DNA of 64,000 nt from assembly GCF_000204055.1 (NCBI RefSeq), contig NW_006768769.1, forward strand, positions 957,011 to 1,021,010, in the 5' to 3' direction. The translations under genes and the position numbers were made by a program. The notes below the pieces were generated by a model. It did no database searches, was not told where the DNA came from, and worked only from the letters and a program-made list of their open reading frames with translations. Source of the DNA: Melampsora larici-populina 98AG31 (Eukaryota; Basidiomycota; Pucciniomycetes; Pucciniales; Melampsoraceae). Shown piece by piece: positions 10,801-19,860 of this stretch (position 1 is the stretch's first letter; each line of letters starts with the position of its first letter).

Positions 10801-11384
10801 CTAGGTTAGTGAACGGGGCCACGTCTACGACAAAGCTCGGGGCTTAGGTTTAGTGATCTTACTTCTTATAGTTGTACCGCTCCTCGATATTCTGGCTCTT
10901 CACCGTTGGAGCCGGAACATCGAGCGAGACACAGAGTGCTCACCTGAGACTCTGTCACTACAGGTTAGCCCATTCCTCTATCTTGTTGTAGTCCTTGGAA
11001 TACAGACCGTTGGAGCCGGAACATCGAGCGAGACACAGAGTGCTCACCTGAGACTCTGTCACTACAATCATGACCCTTGATACTTCAGATGTATTTTCTC
11101 AGTTCACGGTCCATGTTGCTAAATTGGTCGACCTCGTGATCAAAGTCGATATCAAGGTGGCTGTGGCCGTTCGGGATAACGTTGATGCATCGGCCTATGC
11201 TACTATCGGAGTTGACATCGTTGAGCTTGTGAACGGAAAGGTTGCTGGAGAAGTATCCGGACAAGCTGGTGTTGAAGGAAAGCCTGATGTCAAACACTAT
11301 CCCAAAGATAACAGCACAGGTCCTATTCCTCCAAAGAACAGCACAGGCCCTATTCCCCCAAAGAACAGCACAGGCCATCATTAG
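4839..11384 (+). CDS. Small secreted protein A, with a copia element in its last intron
   Basis: Five exons: 4839-4881, 4968-5016, 5089-5302, 5372-5474 and 11089-11384 (705 nt, 234 residues). The phases close exactly. The N-terminus MLFSTSIILPIALLC is a signal peptide, followed by a short Ser/Arg segment and a helical body containing a conserved NCNC-type pair of cysteines. The C-terminus has three copies of an NSTGPIPPK-type repeat with N-glycosylation sequons. It is a close paralogue of the gene at 14254-15299, with the same exon phases. The complete Ty1/copia element at 5531-11066 sits inside intron 4, which grows to 5614 bp; donor and acceptor are both intact. No coding base is lost, but the LTR may terminate the transcript. 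The family is not recognised; a secreted, effector-like role is inference. Confidence 0.8.
5526..5530. repeat. Target site duplication of the copia element (left)
   Basis: ATCAT immediately before the left LTR, matched by ATCAT at 11067-11071 after the right LTR. A 5-bp duplication is the normal signature of Ty1/copia integration. Confidence 0.9.
5531..5820 (+). repeat. Left LTR of the copia element
   Basis: 290 bp, TG...CA ends. It contains an internal direct repeat of 66 bp: one copy at 5656-5721 and a second at 5760-5825, the second running through the LTR end into the first five bases of the primer-binding site. The internal copy is followed by GGTTAGCCC, which resembles the true primer-binding site, as if an older LTR/PBS junction had been absorbed into the LTR. 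Confidence 0.92.
5821..5846 (+). promoter_or_regulatory. Primer-binding site, half-tRNA(iMet) type
   Basis: Directly after the left LTR comes GGTTATGAGCCCGCACTGCC followed by ACTGCG. Its reverse complement reads as the D-arm and anticodon arm of an initiator methionine tRNA (GGGCTCATAACC is the anticodon stem-loop with CAT). This is the copia-style priming by an internal 5' half of tRNA(iMet) rather than by the tRNA 3' end. The match is from memory of fungal initiator tRNAs, not from an alignment. Confidence 0.7.
5874..10643 (+). CDS. Copia Gag-Pol polyprotein
   Basis: One frame of 1589 residues. Domains in order: Gag-like region from about residue 160; a CX2CX4HX4C zinc knuckle (CYVCNNTGHWSDTC, about residues 481-494); aspartic protease DTGA at about 574; integrase with an HHCC zinc motif (from about 730) and catalytic Asp796, Asp858 and Glu894 (35 residues apart); reverse transcriptase with HVDD in place of the common YVDD (about 1272-1274); RNase H beginning at VDANWGGEF (about 1440) and ending in the copia-typical ADTFTKSLGPLKF. 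No frameshift or stop separates gag from pol. The first about 159 residues, before an internal ATG in good context at 6351 (MSTAG), are Lys-rich then Pro/Ser-rich and do not look like Gag; translation may begin at 6351 instead. Confidence 0.95.
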   Translation: MRTRKKDYGEAKPIVKRSYKKKEKVKDEILQKSEIELPKFIKKHPEVLESLERHPGLRPIIPSVYPPTSDSIYPPIPINKLHFIFRFSLLSLHSPPQSYFHNRRLNPLPTPLSQVPFSAPKGLIFQPSPQISTYSTATLLEIKKIFHPSKSVRRPSNSKMSTAGIPPPGVPPGTRQPPPHQTSSASVEDYRSNKFQLSMPTYVKNSVETLKTDGSNYAEWEFKIGRCVDRVTKTTDYLSKDGMKTSDPDGDAVVYSMIELTVPFEIQRRLSGSAKDAFRTIRALFFFPSRSGHMATWKEVLEIKYDDVSDIGDYFRKIDEKISDLERSGFEWSKDAITGVLYQIGLGNAFTNVNNTLNARLRSTPSTAITAREVEETIRAEKQIHQTDSITPAFSQLDINAFNATAGANRRGAGNTGVLYRPAAPSRGRGIFVNSPQFNSRNLTSTPPRTYQISQVTPKFVPPAAGVPSKFHPSVYTRGICYVCNNTGHWSDTCPTKHPPNPSQTQSPQPSTSRSSESAPPRSFRLNLLDANGVEFSVEATGVDEDQGPLPDGIWASEGTLTEMWENPDEGVSDTGATHMVTGKLNCLTDIRILPRPIPISVATKAPKAFVTHVGTMHIKGDDGKPIPIPNTYYSPLASSTLISIPQLVKSGGSWDAKDGKMKLVFPCGGVVTSDLNMNARRWTVPVMKATAIDLLKLPTPSRIVHPAPFSLETNEAKLGAPPAVNEALKWHCRFGHTSMRNIQRMIRHGVVSGLPDKIDKTPFTCLDCLKSKSLRSITLTSSGGRLQPLELIVSDVAGPYAPSANGARYMINFRDVATTYTESICVAKRDQLPQMFFEFVERMERQTGLKVKKLRSDGAGEYTSKVMNTWCAARGIINHQTNRYEHHQNGTAERSIRTISDMGRTMLHAANFGEEMWAYAHTAASHVHNRIPNAATGLKTPFELMFGRKPHLDYLRTFGEPAVVHIPCEIRRKLDVRGKKMLMVGYPKGKKGWTFWDPDTKLTTTVDSSLARFLSDGPPLPQPPPPSTSAAETLSDVEKSKGSLAYVLNALRLGEFDGETAVEEQDALALMIETQTSPYGIIPKSYTEAMRLPEAEKWKAACIEELQRFTDMGVWEVSDPPEGQHLTDLKWVFTIKRDGRFKARLVAKGYSQVEGIDFTETFAPTATFAALRVALVIAAYYGLKVRGFDVIAAYLNSPMDHDVWVKSPPGFKFGRVMKLLKALYGTKQGARCWWKFMEEKLRALGFQPSQFDPSFYVLRRNGKMCLIWLHVDDGCVASDSDDLLREVEKELSSQIEIKWENDLTNIVGVKIDRLANDHFMLSQSDLANKIVKDNSDLLSSFSTTTPVPPNLALTTPIDQTPIESQRYLSIIGAISYLAVGTRPDLAFPVNFLARYSKSPQEEHWHAIKHLLRYVRDTVNMGLDINPRKMKFRRAVETFVDANWGGEFARSTYGHVTRLYGIPIAWVSRRQGCVATSTCHAEFMAVGAACRDTIWLQSLIQDIIPRIDIPLILGDNKSSIHVSKDNAANKRTRHTEREFYYINEQLYKKKVDLEWIPGNEQLADTFTKSLGPLKFKEARSQLGVCIVRK
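10767..10776 (+). promoter_or_regulatory. Polypurine tract
   Basis: A run of nine G residues (10768-10776) directly abutting the right LTR, the expected position of the plus-strand primer of reverse transcription. Confidence 0.75.
10777..11066 (+). repeat. Right LTR of the copia element
   Basis: 290 bp and identical by eye to the left LTR, including the internal repeat. It is followed by the ATCAT target duplication and, 17 bp later, by the acceptor AG of the host intron. Confidence 0.92.
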
Positions 11385-12368
11385 ACAAATCATGTATCCA
11401 TCTCTTTCTTAAAGTATCATGTTTATAAGATTGACAATTTTCAAAAGGGAGCATTTTGGCAAAATACGTTCAAACTTGATTCGACTTAGTCAAAGATGTG
11501 AAGTGTGTTTTCAAAGAAGTGCATTTCTTTTTATATGATCAAGATCTGAAATCAAACTTGACATTCGTTTTGCTCCACAATATCTTCTTTAATATTGTTA
11601 GCAAATGATCCAAGGACATGATCAAGGTGTCTTTAAGTGAAGAGATTCATTCTGGAGTGCATAAGACCTAATCAAATCACTTGAATATCCATGTGATTAG
11701 GTGCTGATGGAAGAGCTCGCGATTCAGATAGATCACATATGATTAAGTCACAACATCATTGTATATGTTCATCTAGAAGAGTTGCCAGTTGTGAAACAAA
11801 TTGAGTTTACAAAGAGAAAGAATCAAAAGTTTGTTGTGAGAAAGGTTTCAAAGCAAGAGCTTAAAAATTTGTGTTTTTGGTTCCAAAAGTCACCGCGGGT
11901 CCGTCACGGTTTCAGTGCACTGCAAACTTGACCAAGTCCACTCGCTTCGCTCTGCAGACGACCCAGGGCGCAAGACGTAATGAGAAAATGCTCCTCAGAT
12001 TTAAAACGCCATATTAACAGGCTCAGTGATCGGTGCACTTTTTGCTGACCCAGATTATGTGAACACGCGTAAATTTGTGACTTTTTATATGGTTCAAATG
12101 TGAAATAAAGCTTGACATTTTTTTGTGTCCACAAACACAATGTATCCAGTCAATTTAACAATTGATGAGGAATACAAATTAAAGTCATTGGACCTGAGCT
12201 ATCTCTTCATCTTGATCTGTTCGAACATTGGCGCGTCAATCATTGGGTGCAGCTGGGCGCGCATGACTTTTGCTGCATGCGTGCGGCAGATGCATACATA
12301 TTTTGAAAGTCGATGCTCAGCATATCGACAGCGACAACAGCAACAACAACATTAAGGACATCATCAAA
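11385..12368. other. Intergenic: duplicated 3' flank and MED11 promoter
   Basis: The first about 200 bp after secreted-protein gene A resemble the 3' flank of its paralogue (about 15300-15510): both carry related TTCAAACTTGA...TGTGAA...CTTTTTATA blocks, so the duplication extended past the coding region. The rest is non-coding and should include the MED11 promoter. Nothing else recognised. Confidence 0.5.
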
Positions 12369-13560
12369 ATGTCACAATCATCTTCATCTTCAAGTGACTC
12401 TGATTCTTCAATCGAGTTCGATCCAATCTCATTAACTTCAATCTCACAAACTAACAACAATCTAACAACTTCAAACGATCATACCGATCCTTCTCAAGTT
12501 CAAGCTTCAACTCTTCCTACTACTCAACCAATTCTAGATAATCAATCTGATTCAAGTGATCCAGATCCAAATAACCCTTCAAACCAACCTGTTCCAACAC
12601 TCGCAAATCTAATTCGAGATCTACCACCTGTACCAGCAGCAAACGCGACCCCCAAAACACCTAACGTATTCGGTTCAAGTAGTGAAGATGATGACGACGA
12701 TGACGATGACGATATGGATGAAGTAGAAGCACCCGTTCTCAATCTCTCCATCGATCCTCAATCGCTTCCCACATCAAATCAAAATCCTCCTACAGCTGCT
12801 ACTCGTAGTTGGATGAGTCAACGCAAAGGAAAAGCGATATTGATCGATGGAGTTGATCATAGTAATACAATGATGGAAGAAGATTCAAATGAAGAAAATT
12901 CAAGTAATGGTCAAATTGGAAGTGCTCAACGGATACGTGAACTTGGTCTTGTTGATGAAGTTTGTATCTTTCATCAAAACATACCACTCATTTCTCTCTG
13001 ACTATCTCATATTTGTCCTTCTTTTTTTTTTAGCAAATCGCTGCATTACTTGGTATGGCTTCAAAGGCATTAGAATGTTTATCACCTCCTCCACCTTCAG
13101 CTAAACTTGAGGATTCTAAATCGATTCAAACTTTCTCCGAATCGATTCAAGAATACTTTACAACACTCAATGTAAGTCAACCGACTCTTTCTCCAATTTC
13201 AATCAAACTACAGAGATGCTAATCATATGAAGCTTTTGAATCGTACAGAACGTCCAACTTGGGTTACGTACTTCTATCGTCCATTTACGCGCAGCTCGTA
13301 TCTCTACCCGAATTCTCTTTGAACCACCACACAGTAACGTTCCAGAAAGTTCAGTAGGTCTTGGAAATCTGAACGCGATTAGTTATCTTGCAGATTATCA
13401 TGAAGCTAAATTCGATGATCATGCTAAATCTAAGATTGATGTTAAGAAACCATTGCTTAGCGTTGGATCTTTAATTGCTGAAAGAGATGGATGGAAAGAT
13501 TTCTTAGAAGCTTTAAGAGTCTTCAGTAAACAGAAAGATTGGAAAGGAAAGGAATCGTGA
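12369..13560 (+). CDS. MED11: Mediator complex subunit 11 (MED11) with a long acidic N-terminal extension
   Basis: Three exons: 12369-12959, 13034-13171 and 13249-13560 (346 residues), GT-AG introns, phases exact. The C-terminal half has the MED11 head-module pattern: RIRELGLVDEQIAALLGMAS, then an amphipathic SIQEYFTTLNNVQLGLRTSI and a second helix with HLRAARIS. MED11 pairs with MED22 in the head module of Mediator and contacts the general transcription machinery in the nucleus. Usual fungal MED11 is about 120-200 residues; here about 185 Ser/Asp/Pro-rich residues precede the domain, including a nine-residue poly-Asp tract, and a further about 50 residues follow it. The start at 12369 was chosen because upstream in-frame codons encode cysteine-rich sequence unlike the rest. 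Family assignment is from pattern, not from a search. Confidence 0.72.
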
Positions 13561-14253
13561 ATGTGTACGTTTCACAAATGAAGGTCTTTCTACGTGCTAT
13601 ATGCCTTATATCCTTCTTCATGTATGTATCATGAACCAACGTAAGCGCTGCTTCAGGTTTTAGTACATACTCGTACCTCTCTTTTGTATAGTTTGTAACT
13701 CTAGGATCGTGATACCCAAAAATCCTGACTTGATTAATCGAAATCAGTCTTGATGCTATTGATTTCATCCTCACTAGCTTCAAATAAATCTCGACTGATG
13801 AGGTACAAAAAATTGATCCACAAAACTCTTACAAGTGATCGAGAATACATTGATCCCGAAGTGTCAGTTTATACGCTGGTGTGTCCTGGCGTAACCTCAT
13901 GGAAGCTTCACAGGCTTTCGCAGTACATAAAATTAATGGCTCTTCTCGGAATGACTTTTGTGTGGCGCGGCTCAGTGGTCCCGAGGTTCTGTCGGCGTCC
14001 AAGCTCGTGATCAACCGAGTTCGGCTTAAACCGAAGGAGTCCCTCATGGCTTATCGGACGCGTGGTTTGTCTTGCCATTCAGAAAGCCGGCGAACCCAGG
14101 TATGTATGCACTTGAGATCCCGCCTATAAAACTCCTTTCACCACGACCTTTCCTTCATAGGTTCATCATCCGTCTCACACACATTTGCACATTCATTACG
14201 TCCTACGAGCTTTCCACAATCTTTTATCCTTGTAATCATTCCAAGACCTCATC
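13561..14253. other. Intergenic region with promoter of secreted-protein gene B
   Basis: No gene supported. A TATA box (CTATAAAAC, about 14125-14133) lies about 125 bp upstream of the start codon of secreted-protein gene B and is followed by a pyrimidine-rich leader. The GC-richer stretch at about 13880-14100 has overlapping open frames on both strands but none with family resemblance. Confidence 0.5.
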
Positions 14254-15299
14254 ATGCTCTTTTCAACTTCCATCATGCTCCCAATAGCGCTTTTATGTTC
14301 GTAATAATTCTTTAAATAATCAAAACCAAAGTCGTGTCAGATAGTAAGATTGATCTCTGAACTTGCTTACGCTTTCTTCCCATCTATCATAGGCCACACT
14401 GCTGCTTCTTTCAGCATACCGGAACTATCGGGTGGCTTCAGGTGAGTACCACAAACCGATTCTAGTTATTTTTTTTTCGGATGTTGCCCTTGTTCTGATG
14501 ATTGTCTTGTTTAAATTATTTTCAGCTTATCGCGTAGAACACAGCAAGCACCTCCGAAAAAAGATCCATCACAATACACTAAAGATGCAGTTAACCAAAT
14601 CAAAGACAAAGCAAAACAAATCTCACATCATGTACATGAAGATCAAGCCCAAGTTTTGATTGCTAGCGATTTGAAAGTGGTCATTAAAGCTTTTAAATCA
14701 TTTGTTGATGGGATGAATAATTGTAATTGTTCCGAAAAGGGTGCAGTTGATCTTGTGAGCTAGGGTTTTTCTTTAAAGTGATTGGTTTGTTTGTTTAATT
14801 TTTTTTCTGACAAAGGTTTTGAACATTTTTGCAGGACGGTTACAAAGATCTTGTGCTTCAAGTCTTAGCTAATGTTCAAGTGGTTGTTGAACTCATCGTA
14901 GGAACTCAAGATAAAACTCTCATTAAATCGGCTCAAGGTAAAAGATTTGTAATTCATCTTCAAGTGTCTCTTTGATCAAGTCTAATCATCATACTTGATC
15001 CTCTAGACATATTTTCTTCTTTCAAGGTTCACATTTCCAACTTGGTTGATCTGGTGATTAAAGTTGATATCAAGGTAGCTGTGACCGTTCGGGATAACGT
15101 TAATGTAGAGGCTTATGCTACAATTGGAGTTGACATGGTTGAACTCGTCAACGGAAAGATTGCTAAAGAATTATCTGGACAAGCAGGTGGAAAGCCGGTT
15201 GTTAAACAATATCCCAAAGGTAACCTCACAGACAAACCTCCTGTTGATGCCACTAACCCCTACGGTAACAACACAGGTAACAACACAGAGCATCATTAA
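14254..15299 (+). CDS. Small secreted protein B (paralogue of A)
   Basis: Five exons: 14254-14296, 14393-14441, 14526-14754, 14835-14937 and 15007-15299 (238 residues). Exons 1, 2 and 4 have the same lengths as in gene A, and all phases match. Signal peptide MLFSTSIMLPIALLC, then a body with NNCNCSEKG, a repeated hydrophobic pattern KDLVLQVLANVQVVVELIVG, and the closely conserved LVDLVIKVDIKVAVTVRDNV. The C-terminus carries NNTG sequons in place of the NSTGPIPPK repeats of gene A. MED11 lies between the two paralogues, so this is a near-tandem duplication rather than a perfect tandem. Function unknown; secretion and likely glycosylation are inferred from sequence. Confidence 0.82.
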
Positions 15300-15579
15300 A
15301 ACCAATTATATATATATACATACATCTCATTCTTTCTTGAATTATAATATTTATTTATAGTCAATTTTCTATCAAGGAATCATTTTCTTTAATTAGTTCA
15401 AACTTGACTTGAGTCAATTGAAAATATGAAATGTTTCTTAGATGAAAGACCTTTTTTATAATAATCATGATGTGAATTTAAACTTTCCATTTGTTATGCT
15501 TCACAACTCCAGCTCCAGTCCCAAATCGTGAATGATCTAACTGCCTAACAAAGTAATATTTTATCCGAGAATAAAATTC

Positions 15580-15775
15580 TTGAGGTAGAGATTGTGATAT
15601 GGTCCATGGAGCGATGGAGCTCAGCCTCTGTGCTGTTTTGATCAACTTATCCATTTTATAATTCTGCAGCGATCATATCTGAGATCAATATGATTGCTAT
15701 AGAAATATAACATGGATAAGTTGATCACACAGCTATATGTAATCACAACCTCATGTATCACACTTGCACCTACCA
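15580..15775. repeat. Imperfect long palindrome, MITE-like
   Basis: The arms are GATCAACTTATCCAT (about 15646) and its reverse complement ATGGATAAGTTGATC (about 15711), embedded in longer diverged arms that meet near 15690. An outer pair, GAGGT...TGTGAT and ATCACAACCTC, extends the symmetry. It can fold into a hairpin. Exact ends are unclear. Confidence 0.5.
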
Positions 15776-16293
15776 TATCACCATTCTTTGTTTAGCCTGC
15801 AAGTTTTGACACACTTCAACCTACTTTGTAATGGTCTGAGGTTTTATATGATATGAATTTACACTTTTCTCTGTGAGCCTGTGATAGAGGACTGTTTTCT
15901 TTTCTTTGTATTTGTATCAGTTTTATGAGTATCAATAAATCTTACATCATGCTTTATATAGAAGTTTTACAATAATACATTTCAAGTCAATTATTAAGAT
16001 AGTACTTACTGAAAACTTCAAAGTTGAAGATAATTAATGATGATACAATAAAAGAAATTCAAAACAACAAGATTACACAATCAGGATTTATATATGTATA
16101 TATGAGACGATTCTATAAAAATTTCAAAACGGCCTCAGAAACTCAAACACCAAAGACTTTATAATGGTAAGTTTCGTGTTGTTCAATCCCTCTCTCATAA
16201 GTTTCTTCTTCTAAAGTGGTATAGTTCAATATCTTTCATCAGTAAAAGTATTTCAAGAACCTTTAAAAAGAAATCATCAAAAATCTTACTCAC

Positions 16294-16662
16294 ATGTACT
16301 CAGAATGACGACGGGCTCCAGTTCGACGTGAAGAACGTATGAAGTACTCTGTTGGTACGGATCTTGGAATGATGAAAAACTCTACAGAGTTTATCAACAT
16401 CAGTACTTAATATAAAAGTGTATGTATAAAAGGATATATTGAAACTTGACTCAAATCACTTACTTTTAAGAATTGGATGTTCTCTTATTGGGGTAATCTT
16501 CTTGACTTGTCGAAACCTTGACTTTGGTGCAAGAACAACATTATCTGGTACTTTTCTTGAAGTTCTCATTTTAGCTAGAGAATACTGATTTAGATTCATG
16601 AGAAAGATTTTTGGGATTTCTGGTAATGAAAGTAAAGTGATTAAAAGAAGACTGGGTATCAC
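16294..16662 (-). CDS. Possible small hypothetical protein
   Basis: Weak gene model. Exon 1 at 16662-16464 begins MIPSLLLITLLSLPEIP, which could be a signal peptide or membrane segment, then becomes basic. A good donor GTAAGTG leads to exon 2 at 16381-16294 (FFIIPRSVPTEYFIRSS...), with matching phases and a GTGAGT donor. The last exon is not resolved: the frame could end soon after an acceptor near 16200. A TATA-like TATAAATAG lies about 140 bp upstream on this strand. No family recognised. It could be a chance open frame. Confidence 0.3.
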
Positions 16663-17781
16663 AGTTAGTGAATGATGGTGACTCTCTAGAGATGAGTTGG
16701 ATCTGTGAAGATTGTAGGATTGTAAAAGTAAACTTGTGAGTGAAGATGTAGTCGATGAAGTATGTAAAGGCTATGGATATGACTATAGTTGAACTATTTA
16801 TAATGCATCTCTCTTAATGAGACTCGACTTGACATTAACCCAAGCTGAGACGCTGAAAGATGGTCAAGGAATATGAATTTAATTATTTAAAAAGTCCAAC
16901 AACCAGAGTCTCACAGGCGACGTTTATGTACAAGTGCCTTAAAGACTCAGTGCTCGATGAGTACGAGGTACAGCTTTAACAACTGAGAGGCTGAGCGATG
17001 AGATAAGGCCCATGATGAAAATAACACGAAGCACTGACACGCAGGAAGGCTTCCAGCGTGTCACCAAGATGAGTATACCACATATTCGTGCCTGATGAAA
17101 AGTGATATAAGTGAGCTTGACTTTGCCGTGAGGAAGTTTACTTCTCGCTCTTTAGGCAGGCATCGTGAGCATGGACGATAATAACTGCCAAGACTTGATA
17201 AATCGTCTTACCTCACTTTTGACGGCTGAGATAATCATAATCAAACTTGGAGTGCCGGGATCTGACATCCTCAACGGTGAACGAGCCCTTTGAGCCAACA
17301 TCTGACAATGAGCACTCAAGGGGAGTAAAAGATTGTGAGGAAGCGATCAAACAACAAAGGATCAAAAGATAGTAGCATTTCTCGCCGTCTGGTCATCGCT
17401 CCATCGTCTCTGGAGTCTGAGCTAGAGTCCTTGGGGTAACTAATTACTTCAATGATATGAAAAGTGGTCAGTCCCCATTGACATCAAGCATTTACGGATA
17501 TTTCTGAAAGTTTTCGGGATATTCAATTTGTTGATTGTCTTTGTTATCTATGGTGCTTATTCCAAAACCTTTTTGTATCGCCATCTCAAGTCTAAAATGT
17601 CGATTGAATATCGGTAAGTACGCTTGGCAATGGCTCCTTAGCTCAATAATCACTTGAACCTATACGATCGAACTGGATATCTTTCGATTCATCAATCTGA
17701 GGTATGTACCCTAGGATGAAACTGGATGAAACTGATCTTTAGTTTCTTATTGGCTTTGAAGAACAACAATTTGAATATGTA

Positions 17782-17870
17782 CAGTCAATTTCACAAAGCT
17801 TGGAAAGAATTCCACGCCAATTTGCTCAAGTTTGGCGGGCAAAAGTTTCCAAGCTTTCTGCAATCGACTG
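17782..17870. repeat. 89-bp palindromic element, copy 1 (TA target duplication)
   Basis: Starts CAGTC and ends GACTG, flanked by TA on both sides (17780-17781 and 17871-17872). The arms (CAAAGCTTGGAAA and TTTCCAAGCTTT) pair; the centre carries CGCCAATTTGCTCAAGTTTGGCGGG, in the opposite orientation to the other two copies. TA target and CAG ends fit a minimal Tc1/mariner-type MITE. Confidence 0.75.
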
Positions 17871-17999
17871 TACATACTAACAAAAACTAAGCAGTTAATC
17901 AAAGGTATCCAACATTCGCCAAGAATTCAAAGAAATTCATCCTAGAAATTCATTTTTAAGATCAACTCAATTTCCTGTGGTGCATGAATATATCAATAA

Positions 18000-18886
18000 G
18001 GCCCCGTTTGGGAGCGGTGACAAAGTGTAATGTACTGCAAAAGTGTACTGCATTTTTGGCCCCAATAATGCAGTAGAGATGAAAACCCGCACTTGTAGTG
18101 TGGTACAGTTATAATCTCTGTTTTTGGTCATAATCGTTTGGCAATTCAACACCACTCGCGCTGATTTTCTCCTGACTGTGGTATGTATGTATGTATACCC
18201 ACAAAACCTCTGACATCGTTTGTTCTCGATCCACACTCAAACAGACTTAACAATCTTTCATCATTAATTCACTTGCTTGGTCATCGTAACTCATCAAAAG
18301 TTGTGAACCTCATCACCAATCAACTGGAACTTTTCTCTCGTCAAGGAATCATCTTGATCATCTTTTTCATATTGTTAGCGAATTTGAAAAGATACATATC
18401 CTTTGATATTCATGAGATTGATTGAAGGAGAAACAAGGTTATCAAAGCGAGTGACAGAATTTGAGAAGCGACGAGATTGATTGAGGGAACGGTGGATTGA
18501 AGGAAGAAGTGATAAAGGTACAGTGCGATGAGGTCGATTGACAAACCAATATTGAACTCGTGGTTGTCTTCATCTTGAAGTGTGAAGGTGTTGAAGATGG
18601 GTTGATAGTGAGTTTTGTAATCGAACGGATGGAAGGAGCCGATGAATTACAAAGGGAAGGGGAAGAGATCAAATTTGACGAAGTCCCCTTTCACCGTGCG
18701 GATTTATTTTTCATAAACAGCTTTTTGTCAATTATCGCAATACCACAGTATTGTCAGATTATTGTCTAAATACTGTGGTACAATACTGCAGCAAAATAAG
18801 GTACCAAACGTGGTAAGATCATACCACTGTGGTATTGATGCAATTACGAAAATACCGCGGTAAAATAACCGCTCCCAAACGGGGCC
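18000..18886. mobile_element. PIF/Harbinger-like non-autonomous element, 887 bp
   Basis: Perfect 19-bp terminal inverted repeats GGCCCCGTTTGGGAGCGGT, flanked by TAA on both sides (17997-17999 and 18887-18889). A 3-bp TAA/TTA target and GGCC..GTTTGG ends are typical of Tourist/PIF-Harbinger elements. No transposase is encoded. The interior has a purine-rich stretch at 18420-18660 and several short repeats related to GTACCACAGTATT near the right end. Confidence 0.82.
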
Positions 18887-19018
18887 TAAGTCACCAAAAT
18901 GTGATTTACAGAACATTAGAGCAGAAGTTGATCACCATACCTAGTGACTCCTCAGAGTTGCTTTGACCGGATGTCTGCGCGTAAGATATGACGCAATTAT
19001 CTGATAAAACCCCATTGA

Positions 19019-19107
19019 AAGACTTTCTCGAAAAGCTTGTCTGAGTTTTCCCGCAAAACTCGAGCAATTTGGCGGGAAAACTTGGACAAGCTTTTCGAGA
19101 ACGACAG
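19019..19107. repeat. 89-bp palindromic element, copy 2
   Basis: Arms TTTCTCGAAAAGCTTGTC and GACAAGCTTTTCGAGAA surround a CCCGCAAAACTCGAGCAATT core that is shared with copy 3. Same length as the other two copies. The outermost bases have drifted, so the TA flanks are no longer clear. Confidence 0.7.
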
Positions 19108-19769
19108 GAATACCTTGAGACCGGGCTGAAGACCGTTACGTACAACAAAAGCCCGCTTAAAACTTGTCAACTCTTGTGACTTGATTGATTACTGTGTGCG
19201 ACCTAAGAAAACTTAAAGGAAATATCAAACGATCAAGACAATTGCGATTGACAAGGAGGTCTTGGCTCGAACTTGTGTCCGATAAGCAAAGTGATCTAGG
19301 ATTGACGAATAAATCGGAATCGTTATATATAGATAATAGAACCTGGGTGATGCTTGGTGATGTTTTTTGAATCTACCGCACAGACTATGAATCATGACGC
19401 CTGATGACGCGCATTCAATGAAATTTGAAGACGCGTGGAGGTTTGTTTTGATGACAAGTACCTTGGTCTCGAGGAAAGGTCACTGAAAAGAAACCCAGTA
19501 TGTTAATGTAGGCCGCAGGCGAGTTACAAGTATTTACAACCAAGAAAAAAAAGACTTGAGATGTTGAATGATGCCCACTACGGTTTTATAGTTCAAAGAG
19601 GGGTTCACAACAGCATATAATTGAACTAACAAAAAGATTACAAGTTTTGAAGGGTGTAAAACGAATCAAGCGATTTGTTAGCTTTCTTCAGTTCAAATTA
19701 TAAGGACAGATTGATATTGAAATTAGAGAAGGCTGATTGAAGGATTAGACAGCTGTTTAAGGAATCCTA

Positions 19770-19858
19770 CAGTCATTTAAGAAAAGCTTGCCCTAAATTG
19801 CCCGCAAAACTCGAGCGAATTGGCGGGGAATTTGGGGCAAGCTTTTCTTAAATGACTG
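19770..19858. repeat. 89-bp palindromic element, copy 3 (TA target duplication)
   Basis: The best preserved copy: CAGTCATTTAAGAAAAGCTT and its exact reverse complement form the arms, around the core CCCGCAAAACTCGAGCGAAT. TA flanks at 19768-19769 and 19859-19860. Nearly perfect palindrome, so it can form a stable hairpin in DNA or RNA. Confidence 0.85.
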
Positions 19859-19860
19859 TA

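Larger units (their letters stand above)
5531..11066 (+). mobile_element. Complete Ty1/copia LTR retrotransposon
   Basis: 5536-bp element with 290-bp LTRs (5531-5820 and 10777-11066) beginning TGTTATGG and ending CTACA, a primer-binding site right after the left LTR, a single uninterrupted gag-pol frame, a G-rich polypurine tract before the right LTR, and a 5-bp ATCAT target duplication. Domain order protease, integrase, reverse transcriptase, RNase H defines copia (Pseudoviridae-type). By eye the LTRs are identical, and the open frame is intact, so the insertion is recent and possibly still competent. It lies in the sense orientation in an intron of secreted-protein gene A. Confidence 0.96.
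15300..17781. other. Gene-poor stretch
   Basis: Starts with the duplicated 3' flank of secreted-protein gene B (to about 15510). It contains the hairpin element at about 15580-15775 and one possible small gene (16294-16662, minus). The rest, including the GC-richer part at 16900-17450, shows no convincing coding sequence. Confidence 0.5.
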
